From Ectocarpus siliculosus (taxonomy: Eukaryota; Sar; Phaeophyceae; Ectocarpales; Ectocarpaceae): DNA of 64,000 nt. The stretch is taken from assembly GCA_000310025.1 (NCBI GenBank), contig FN649743.1, forward strand, positions 3,536,844 through 3,600,843, given 5' to 3'. Of the stretch, positions 49,850 through 59,446 are shown in pieces (the first letter of the stretch is position 1; every line of letters starts with the position of its first letter). The notes below the pieces were generated by a model. That model searched no databases and was not told where the DNA came from. It saw only the letters and a list, made by a program, of their open reading frames with translations. The position numbers and the translations under genes are program-made.

Positions 49850-50399
49850 ATCGGCAGATTTCCCACGCCCTTCCATCACACGGCGTGGGTGTTGAACCCT
49901 CACTTGTTTTGCTGCTGCTGCTGCTGCTGCTGCATTTTCTGTTGCCGTTTCACACCTGCACATGGGGACGAGGGTCATTGCCGGCACATGGGACCCAGTG
50001 TATTCCTTTCTATCTGGCAACACTAATCTACGGAAGGACTTCAACAGGTTCCAACATGTTCAGTCTCTCGCACACGTAATTCATTTTCAGAAAATGCTCG
50101 AACGGGTTGAAAGTGTTGTGGAATAATCGTGGATGCCAAGCATGAACAATAGTACTTCTACAGCAAAGACATAAAAACCGAGGTCGAACGTGAAACACAA
50201 GTTTCTAGAGACAAGTTGAATGTGTACACAGCAGTTTTGATGATTAAGCCGTCGGCACGACCGAAACCAAGACCGGGACCGATACCAACTGTTCATCAAA
50301 ACGTGAGCGCGTACACTCGTCGTTCCTATGACTTTACATGCGTGGTCGTTGGTCCTATTCACTCTTCGTTGCTGCTTTCACTGAAATAATATTTTGCTA
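49850..50399 (-). repeat. Dispersed repeat, copy 2 (inverted)
   Basis: The reverse complement of 34399-35005, with its defined TAGCAAAATATT end at 50399. It carries a (CTG)n run at 49912-49932. It ends about 250 bp before the EsV-1-7 stop codon and faces copy 1 across the P450-IMPACT pair. Confidence 0.8.
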
Positions 50400-50653
50400 C
50401 CTGCACAGATCAATCTTGCTGCCTGCTGGGTGGTGTGTGGTGTGAACAAGGTTTCCCAGAGGGGCTTACCATCAACGTTCTGGCCCCTGTCTATAAATGC
50501 ACCCAACGACCGGCCTTCAAGCAGCCTTGAATACAACAATACACTGAAACCACGAGAATTTACAACCAACAGAGTATCGCACTGCCTGAGTGATTGCACC
50601 AGATGGCGCCGTACAGCAGTGGACCTCGAATATGTGCTCCTCGAGCGTACCTG

Positions 50654-53600
50654 TCACAATTTTCCTGTCGTTGCTCCCGTCGTCGTAGCGTCCATCATTT
50701 TTCGCCTCTTTCTGCAGCCCATGAAAGGTGAAACCAAAGCTGATGCGCCTTGCGCTGAACCACCGTCGTTCAGAATGAGCGATGCCCTCTCTCGCCCTCT
50801 CTCCGCAACATCGTGCTCGTCAATCCCTGTCTCCGAGACAGCATCCCCGTCGCAGAGTTCCCTCTTGACACCTTCTCCGGCTCCCGTGGCTTCAGGCATG
50901 GACCCATCACTGCGAGATCCAAACTTGCGGACAATTCGCACCATCCAGGGTTTGTCTCTTGCGTGCCGGGTGCAGACCTCCGCCTTCGAGGTGGCACAAA
51001 CGCCGAAAATCGGCAGGAGGGTGCAGCCTGGCGAGCTGCATCTCTCCCGACGGATATGGACCATTCCTTCGGTAGCGTGACGCCCGCAAAACTCACCCTT
51101 CTTGTTGCCCGGCCTTCCGAACGATGGCCACTCATTGCACAATGCATGACTGCACCTCAGCCCTCTGACCGTCACCATCCCTTCTGTAGCATGCGGTCCA
51201 CAGAACAATGGAATCTTGCTCCCGACCGCACCATATGATGGAAATTTTGTGCATCCCGGGTGGGCGCATCCCTTGCTGACGACGTCAACCGCTCCCTCCC
51301 TAGCGTGCTGTCTGCAATGCTCCGCTTTGTCGGAACCTGCCTCGGCGAACTTTGCTCGAGTGGAGCAGCCTGGATGTACACAGGTCCCCTTTTTCATGTC
51401 CACCATTCCCTCCCCCGCGTGGGTGGGACAAAACCTAGCCTTTTTCGTTCCAACCGTTCCGAATCTCGCGAGCCCGGAGCAACCTGAGTAGCCGCATCGT
51501 CTGTGCGCAACGTTGACCATTCCTTCCCCGCGGTGTTTCGCGCAGAACTGTGCCTTCGTGCTTCCTTGTACACGATACGACGCGGACGTTACGCAGTTCT
51601 CGTGCTCGCAAATCTTGTGGAGGAGGTCAGTCATTCCTTCCTCCGCGTGCTGACGGCAAAACTTCGGGTCTTTGCTGCCAGGTACTCCATGATATGCACG
51701 GCGTACGCAGTCTTGGTACTCACATACCCTGTGGAACTTGTTGGGGATTCGTATCATTCCCTCCGTCGCGTGCCGACGGCAAAACGTCGCCGGTGCGCTG
51801 CCAGACACGCTAAACGCCGGCACGAGAAGACATCCTGGCTGACCACAGCTGCTTTTGGAGAGATCTACCATCTCCTCACTTGCGTGTTGAGGGCAGAATC
51901 TTGGTCCTTTGCTGCCAGGTACTCCACGACATGCACGATGTGCGCATTCCGGGTACTCGCATACCCTGTGGAACTTGTTGGGGATCCTACTCATTCCTTC
52001 CGTCGCGTGCCGACGGCAAAACGTCGCCGGTGCGCTGCCAGACACGCTGAACGCCGGTACGAGAAGACATCCTGGCTGACCGCAGCTGTTCTTGGAGAGA
52101 TCTACCATCCCCTCACTTGCGTGTTGAGGGCAGAATCTTGGTCCTTTGCTGCCAGGTACTCCATGACATGCAGGACGTGGGCAGTCCGGGTATTCGCATA
52201 CCCTGTGGGCCTTGTTCTTGGGGATTCGAACCATATCCTTCGACGCGTGTCGACGGCAAAACGTCGCCGGTCCACTGCCAGACACGCTGAACCGCGGCAC
52301 GAGAAGACATCCTGGCTGACCACACCTGTTCTTGGAGAGATCTATCATCCCTTCCCCCGCGTGGGTGGGACAAAACCTAGCCTTTTTCGTTCCAACCGTT
52401 CCGAATTTCGCGAGCCCGGAGCAACCTGAGTAGCTGCATCTTCTGTTCGAAACGTTGACCATTCCGTCTTCCGCGTGTTTCGCGCAGAACTGTGCCTTCG
52501 TGCTTCCTTGTGCACGATACGACGCGGACGTTAAGCAGTTCTGGTGCTCGCAAACCTTGTGGAGGAGGTCAGTCATTCCTTCCTCCGCGTGCTGACGGCA
52601 AAACTTCGGGTCATTGCTACCAGGCACTCCACGACATGCACGGCGTACGCAGTCCGGGTACTCACATACCCTGTGGGCCTTGTTGGGGATCTTGATCATT
52701 CCCTCCGTCGCGTGCCGACGGCAAAACGTCGCCGGTGCGCTGCCAGACACGCTGAACGACGGCACGAGAAGACATCCTGGCTGACCACAGCTGCTCTTGG
52801 AGAGATCTACCATCCCCTCACTTGCGTGTTGAGGGCAGAATCTCGGTGCTTTGCTGCCAGGTGCTCCGTGAGACCTCGCTGTGGCGCAACCAGCTTTCAT
52901 GCACGGCCTCGCGACACCAATCATATCCTTCGTGGCGTGTCGACCGCAGAACTCCTTCTTTTCGCTGCCATACGTCCCATACGCGGCAACCGCGTAGCAA
53001 CCTTGATGTTGGCAATGGTTGCCTTCTACAGAGACCATCCCCTCCTTGGCGTGCGGCTTACAAAACAACGCTTCCTTTCTTGGGCAACCGGCCACACCAT
53101 AGCTCGCCTTTTTAGGGCAACCAGGATGCCTGCAACGGTTTTGCACGGCAACCATTCCCTCCTTAGCGTGCGGTCCACAGTACTCCGCTACCTTGCTGCC
53201 AGCAACGCCCTTGCTGGGGTGCTTGCCGCAACCTGGATGAGCACACCTCTTCTTGTTCCGTACGTCCTCCATCCCTTCCAAGTGGTGAGCAAAGCAATAC
53301 TCAGGCTTGCCACGAACTGCCATGCCGTACGTCGGCTGCTTGAGACACGCGGGGTGGGCACATCTCTTGTTGGTGACACAAACCATCCCCTCAAGAGCAT
53401 GCCTTGCGCAGTACTCTGCTACCTTGCGCCCACGAGTTGACTCGTAGCCATACGTTGACAATGTGGTACAGCCTGGCTGGGCACACTCCTTGCGGTGATT
53501 GTTGACCATTCCTTCCGGTTTGTGCGTGAGGCAGTAGAGTCTCTGCTTGGTGCCGGCCGCGCCTGTTCAACACAATGTTGCACCGAGGATCAATAGGAAA

Positions 53601-56600
53601 TTGCCGATGAAGTTCAAGACTCGATACCGTAGGTGGCACAAGGCACCACACCAGTGGGTCAACATGTGACAAAAAAACACTACGTGACGCTAATGCTATT
53701 TTCGATACCAGTATCGTAAGGGTTTAAACCGCTCGAAATGCTTCGAAACCAAGTTCATTGTGTTGCCGCGGGTCTCAGCTATCGCGAACGCCATCGTTTG
53801 TCCCAGAAGTGAACGGTGGTTGCCGAGATAGGGCCCAATACGATCGTGTGGACCCACCTCTCGGCGGTATCGTAGACAGCCTTATCTGCGCTATCGTAGA
53901 TAGTCATATCTGCGGCACCGCCCTTATACGAAAGCATTCAAAATCACCTCCACGGGCTCGAAACCAACTGAGCTGTGCTCGCACAGCTCCCAGCAGTTAC
54001 ACAAGCGGTCGTTCGGCCCAAACCGATTTACGGTTCTTGAGAAATGCCCCAGAATGTGGCCACAGCAACCCATACGGCGGTGTCGTAAATAGGGCCTATC
54101 TATGGTCCATGTACAGCAACTTGTGCATTCATGTTTTGTGCGATAACTTTTGAAAGAAACAGAAAGGAGCTGTAAAACAGCGTTATTCGTGATCATCTTG
54201 TCGAGCTACGTCGATAGCTTGGGATTTCTGTTTTTTTTCGAGAAAATGCATCATCGTTGGCCAAAATATGATCCACGGGACTCCCTTGAAGACCGCGGAG
54301 CCCCTATGTAACCACGTTGCCCCCATACTATCACCACGGAGCCCCCTCCGAAATTCCTCAGGCGCACGCATCGAACAAGAGTTTTTCTCGAAAAAATAAA
54401 TAAACCGATTACGGGGATTGACGAGAGGAATCGTTTGCCGCACTCAATTATAAAATCGGCTAGCAGGATCTCGTATACAAAAATGTTCCAGTTGGCGTCC
54501 TAGATCCGGTTTTTGGTCGATAACTTGAATCAATTCTCGAATATTTTCAAAAACAGAAAAAAAACATTCACAGCGAATGCCGCGATCTAGTCAAATCCCT
54601 TGAGATGTTTGAAATCGGCAAACTACACCACCCAAATAAAACAATCAAGATTATCTACTTACTCAAGAATACTCACGAATAAAGAGACAACGAAGGAAAA
54701 AAACAAAAAGTAGAACAATAGCGACCTGCGCCTGGAGACAGGGCGTTTGCCGGTGTTTTCGGATTTCGGAAAACCACCCCTACCCCGAGAAAGGTGCACC
54801 TTGGTGCTGGGGAAATTATGGACCAATTGCTGTGCATGGACCATGCGATACCTTTCGAAGCTTCTTAAAACCGCCTCCAATGGGCATGAAACCACCTGCG
54901 GTGTGTTCAAAAGGCACCCAACTGTCCGACAAGTTGTCGTTCGGCCCAAATAAACACGTAGTCGTAAAAACAAATTGCGATACCGGAGTAGAAAATTCCA
55001 TTACCGCTCACGAGTTGAGCACAGAATTAGCCAATATGAAAGCCCCCGCTGTGGGAGCCCCGCGTCATGAATAACTACCGCACAACCCTACAAATTCTTT
55101 GTCAATCTACTACGGACTCCCATCTATGGAAGAAATCGAAAGATATACTATCTGTCGCTACAACGAGCGTAACCTGACAGATGTAACTGCCGTCAGACGT
55201 GTGCATCCACGGGCGGAAACAGAGTGCAAACACCACACACTTGATACTACACCTGCCTGCTGTGCGCTGGTGTGAGAGCTGTGGTAACGTTAACTTTCAC
55301 GTACCGGTTACCTCCCCCACCGTCCACATCCCGCTTTCGTGGTCAAACATACCCCCAGCATACTATTGTAGTGCTGAACCCCCTGTTCCCTTTTTGTTTT
55401 TTCGGTGTTCTTCCAACTGCCAGCGAAATAGCAGGACACAAGTCAGTTCTCGTCACCTAGCGCACCAATCGTCATGGCACCACTTCGAGCGTGTGCTCCA
55501 TTGCGATATTTCGGGGCGTGATAGTTGTGTTAGGCATGGGTGCTGTGTGTGGGAAGATCTTTGTGGGGGCGTGGAATCCATATCGTTCTTTTTGGCCCGG
55601 GCAATCGGGCCGCATCGCCAGGCGAAAAAGCCAAACCGGATTTGACATCGCCACGATGCTCTCGCCACATACAACACCCATGCCCAACACAACGATCACG
55701 CCCTGAGACACCACAATGGAGCACACGCTCGAAGTGGTGCGATGGCGATCGGCGTCCTAGGTTTCGAGAACTAATAATGTGGTGCTGTGCGCAGGTTGCT
55801 GGCAGTTGGACGCGGCGGTAACAAAAAAAAATGCGCGAGAGCAATACATAGCCTCATCACACCACATAGAGTCCAGCGGCATCGAGCCCAGATGCTGGCG
55901 CCCGCTGTGCGTGTGTGTCGCCCGTTATGCGTACCCTGTCTGCTGTGTGGTGTCGCCCGCAGTGCGTGTGTTCTCTGCTGCAATCCGCTGTGTGCTCCGA
56001 AAAAAAACAAAGTTCATTTACTGACCCCTGTAGCGTAAAATCAAGTAATGTACTCTAAAACCTAGATTAAGCGAACAGACTGTACAACCTCTTTGTTCTG
56101 GATGGAGCCTATATTGCGCTGTCTCCGCAGGCAAGATTAGAAATCTCGCTTCGCTCGAAGACACAAAAAAAAAAAATCGCAGTTGTCGGGACTTGCAACC
56201 CGGGTATATTTCACATATCCAGCTCTCGTCCTCTAGACCATCGATTCATGTTTTGTCTTCTTCCGTGTCTTCTCCATCAACGACTCTCATCCGGTTGTGC
56301 GTGGGTTGGCAGTGGCCGCGCTCAGCCGGCAGGGAGGCACATCGTTGTGCGCGCAAAGTCGTGGACACAACGTTTTTTTCGGTTTATTTTTTCACTTGAA
56401 TATAGAGGGCTTGTTCCTCCGTCCCAAAAAGACTTTTTCAACATATCGAGTTCACAGCGACGCGCCTCCCTGCCTGTTGAGTACGTCCACTGCTGAACCA
56501 CGCACACCCGGACCCGGATGAGAGCCGTTGATGGAGAAGACACCCAAGAAAACAAAACATGAACCGATGGTCTAGAGGACGAGAGCTGGATAGTTTGTAC

Positions 56601-58594
56601 TCACCTCTCCTCTCAAGCAGCCGACTTTTTGCCGTTCGGAGACACAAACCACGCTTTCTCCGTGCCCTCCAAACTCCAAACCACCCCTGTCTGTTTATTT
56701 TTTAGTGCACGCTTGACGAGCTCCCGCCATGTATCAGCCGGCAAAACATTGACACGGTGACTCTAGGGTTGTCCGGATCCCTCTATGAGCTTGCTACGTT
56801 GAGTGTGCGCTGCGCAGTGGTTGGTGTTTAGGACGGAAGGGGCGGTCGGCTACTAATCTCGCCGCTCTTGGGAAACATTTTCGCGACCTGCCCCATTTCA
56901 AAATGTTTTTGAGAATATTTTGTCAAACGAGCGACTTTTGCCCCATTTCAAAATGTTTGAGAATATTTTGCCAAAGATTTTCTCCCATAAACAGTGAAAC
57001 AAAATCTTTATCCGCAAATGTTTGAAGATATAAACATTAACATTTTCGCAAAGATTTGGCGACCATAAGGGCGTATATTAACGAAGAGCCGAAAATCAAA
57101 ATCCAAATGGGCACAAAATCAAAATCAAAATGCGTTATCGTGGAAAACTGAAAAAAGAGGGTCGTGTATTGTATGTTAACGAGGATAGGAGACAGATGAG
57201 GCAAAAAATCAAAAAGACCTGGCGCCAGGGGAAGAGCCAGCAGCGAAGCGGTGATTTTTCTAGGGTGCGTTTTACGCTCTTCTGTTCACGTGTTAGCCGA
57301 TATCTCGCCAAATACTGAACGAGTTGCGTCAAGAACGGTATCCGGAAGGAGCTAGAAACATGGGCTGTTGGGCAATGCCAAGGTTGGGGGCCGTGAGATC
57401 CCGAGTGCGCCGGAAAAAAAAGGTTGTGTTGAAGCAAAAATGCCAACGGTTGCGAGCGGTCACTTCAAGTTCGGTGTGTTGGGCCGCCACGGGTTGTGAT
57501 ATCCACCGATAACTTTCCGAAGAAGGAAGCAACAGCAACAGCAACGCCACGCGGCAGGAGGTACATCTCTGCTCCATCTTTCAAGACCAAGGTCTGCTAC
57601 CGTGGGGTATCGTGCGTGTAGGGAAAAAAGTTTTGGTTGACCCTAAAAAATGCACGTCAGAGAGCGGCTAGTTCAAGTTCGCGCCGAATGTCTGCTCACA
57701 GTTTAGTTTTTCAGCGATAACTCTTCGAAGGAGGAAGCAACAGCATTAGCAATGCCACGCGACGGGAGGTAGCTTTACCCACCATCTGTCTCGTACAAGG
57801 TTAGATGCCTTGGGGTATCGTGAGTGTGGAGAAAAAAGGTTGCAACTACCCTCTCCCGGACGGAACAGCCCGAAAAAGCCGCGCAGCCCTGTTCTGATCG
57901 TCAGTCCGTTCACCGCTTGTCACGATCGGCATTTTCTCCTCGAGCACCCAACGAGCCGGCCCGGTTTTTGGCTTGCCGGCGAGCAGAGTCTTCTGGCTAC
58001 AAATAATGGCCATGTTGTCGGTGGTAGGGTGCCGATAGCCCCTCTATGAGCAGTGTGCAGCAGGTCGTGTCGTACACTTGCTTTGCAGCGGCCTCGCAGC
58101 AGGTGCTCAAAGCCTTCGACGTCTTGAACTCCTTGCCTCTTTGATTTTGATTTTGATAAAAAAAGTCCCCCGGGGACTTCTTCCCCCAGACAGAGGAACT
58201 TCCATAAAATCAAAGGGCGTCGTCAGGAGGTAGCAGATATTCGACCAATCAGATCTCGAGATTGATTTTGATTCTTTCGATTTTGATTTTCGGCACTTCG
58301 TTAATATACGCCCTAAACATGGGTCTGAAGCCAAATCGCGTAAAAATTCGCCTCCGGCGGGGCGCCTCCAGCGGGGCCCCCTCACCAGCCAGGGGGGGCG
58401 GTGGTCGCGGCTTCGCCGCGATGCCGTGTACTGTTTCGACCCAGTGTACTGGCTGCGTGTAGTACTCCTTGTACTGGCGCTGCGCGCCAGTACCCAACCC
58501 TATTTAAAACCCGTATGTTCGATACCATTCGATGTTGAAACGTACCGAAGGAGGGCTCTTTCGTGCAATCTGGATGCATGCACTCCCGAACCAT
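50654..58594 (-). CDS. EsV-1-7 repeat protein, 23 repeats
   Basis: Exon 1 is 58594-58546 (MVRECMHPDCTKEPSFG); exon 2 is 53562-50654, one open frame of about 2.9 kb. Joining them in phase 1 completes a repeat with exactly CX4CX16CX2H, which supports the 5-kb intron. The predicted protein is 985 residues. It has 23 repeats of 37-41 residues, most CX4CX16CX2H followed by a linker like AxEGMV; two have longer inner spacing (19 and 18). The tail of about 90 residues is acidic to mixed and ends with a basic CRKRRK cluster that could be a nuclear signal. The family includes IMMEDIATE UPRIGHT of Ectocarpus, needed for initial-cell development, and takes its name from a phaeovirus protein; its biochemistry is unknown, though the Cys/His pattern suggests zinc binding. 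Repeats 7-10 and 15-18 are near copies, as are the pairs 11-12 and 13-14. An alternative start at 53509 would lose the first repeat. Confidence 0.9.
53935..54960. repeat. Diverged direct repeat in the EsV-1-7 intron
   Basis: The segments near 53928-54022 and 54850-54952 share an order of motifs: TTCGAA- or CGAAAGC-like, a CGGG/TGGG-CTCGAAACCA-like block, and a final GTCGTTCGGCCCAAA. They differ at many positions, so this is an old duplication about 0.9 kb apart. Several CGATATC/GTATCG-type motifs lie around 53710-53925. Confidence 0.55.
55395..55820. mobile_element. Foldback (palindromic) element
   Basis: The left arm (about 55395-55590) and right arm (about 55635-55820) are imperfect reverse complements. 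Shared blocks include CCAACTGCCAGC, CACTTCGAGCGTGTGCTCCA and GGGCGTGAT. Almost the whole 425 bp could fold into one hairpin. Frames on both strands read similar peptides (HFERVLHC) only because of the palindrome. There is no transposase, so a non-autonomous foldback or MITE is likely. It lies in intron 1 of the EsV-1-7 gene. Confidence 0.75.
56217..56595. mobile_element. Inverted pair of tRNA-box-containing repeats
   Basis: The arms 56217-56350 and 56450-56595 are reverse complements at high identity. Shared blocks include CCAGCTCTCGTCCTCTAGAC and GTGTCTTCTCCATCAACG. On the minus strand the left arm reads GATGGTCTAGAGGACGAGAG, then TATACCCGGGTTGCAAGTCC and a T run (56163-56177), resembling tRNA boxes A and B and a Pol III stop. 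The right arm lacks the box-B part. Two oppositely inserted SINE-like copies, or one foldback, would explain it. Confidence 0.6.
56891..56976. repeat. 50-bp tandem duplication
   Basis: CCCCATTTCAAAATGTTT followed by GAGAATATTTTG occurs at 56891 and again at 56941. Confidence 0.85.
57067..58317. mobile_element. TIR element with ~210-bp internal tandem repeat
   Basis: About 38-bp inverted ends match: AGGGCGTATATTAACGAAG followed by GCCGAAAATCAAAATC at 57068-57104, and the reverse complement at 58280-58317. Further ATCAAAATC-type copies occur inside each end. Between them lie about 2.5 tandem units of ~210 bp (start points near 57414, 57624 and 57832), each with GAAGCAACAGCA and GGGGTATCGTG-like blocks. 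There is no transposase frame. The target duplication is unclear. It is a non-autonomous DNA element in EsV-1-7 intron 1, ending about 230 bp before exon 1. Confidence 0.7.
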
Positions 58595-59037
58595 TTTTCT
58601 CCTCTCAGCTCTCCACCGGCATGCCTCCGCGTGTATTTCGTGCCTGAGTGGACAGCTTCGCTCTCCGCCTTCAACTGAAGGATCAAATGGGTTCCACCGT
58701 TGACGCTGAGACGATGTACGTAGTACTGGTAGCGCTGCGTGTCCCTGTGCATACCATTGATACATACTTCTGGAGTACGCAACATCTGGGTGGGGGCCCT
58801 GTCCTATCCCAATCATGTGCCCCCTGCGGTGTCGTGTGAAATAAACTTGGGTTTGCTGCGCAGCAGCTGGGGCTGGGCAGACATGTGATGTGCCCGTATC
58901 GCGCATCTTCATCTCCCTGACCCTGTCTGTCCATTCCTCGTCGACGATTGGGTTTGGTTCAGCTGATCACCTGGAGGGAAAGGAAGGAAGGAACATCTTA
59001 CCCTGTATCCAGCACGTGCAGAAAGGAAGGCTGAAGG
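58595..59037. promoter_or_regulatory. Divergent upstream region between two EsV-1-7 first exons
   Basis: 443 bp separate the ATG at 58594 (minus) and the ATG at 59038 (plus). The ~90 bp next to the minus-strand ATG are partly conserved upstream of the 32.7-kb copy, which marks likely 5' UTR or promoter sequence. No defined element can be named. Confidence 0.4.
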
Positions 59038-59330
59038 ATGGTGAGGGAGTGCCAACATCCAGGTTGCCCCAGGGACCCCAAATATGGTAAGTTGAGCGAA
59101 CAACCGCAGCCGTCTCGGGATTTATCCTCATAGTCATAGTTAGGGAAGAGTACCAGCATTGCCTTACGCGTGCCGTAGTGTCAAACTCAACGCTCAACGT
59201 TTCTTGTTATCTTATCAACCTCACGTGCTCATTGATGTTGTCCATGAGGTTTGGAACACAAAGGGGTCCCCTGTGTCAGGTCATGCTGGGGATTTCGAAA
59301 CTCCGGGTGCTGTGTCGGTGCTGAATACTG
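59038..59330 (+). pseudogene. Second EsV-1-7 gene, first exon and worn second exon
   Basis: The first exon, 59038-59086, encodes MVRECQHPGCPRDPKYG and ends in phase 1 at a perfect GTAAGT donor. Its length (49 nt) and design are identical to exon 1 of the large gene. About 180 bp later, after ATGAG, the sequence resembles the second half of a repeat (GTQRGPLCQ, then HAGD in another frame), so the gene seems decayed there. Alternatively the true second exon lies elsewhere or beyond the window. Confidence 0.55.
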
Positions 59331-59446
59331 CACAGTCAACAGTAATGTTAATGTTGTGTTCTTGTTGCCTCACAACGGGCAGAGCACCCATAAATAGGGC
59401 AATTTTCTTGTAAGACACGGAAGAACTTCCAACAATTATCTATGTT

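Noticed and set aside
34399-50399. Pair of repeats as the two ends of a single large element
   Set aside because: The copies are inverted rather than direct, they enclose ordinary host genes (P450 and IMPACT), and no replication or capsid gene was seen.
55199-55844. Similar open frames on both strands as two genes
   Set aside because: The similarity is the direct result of the palindrome.
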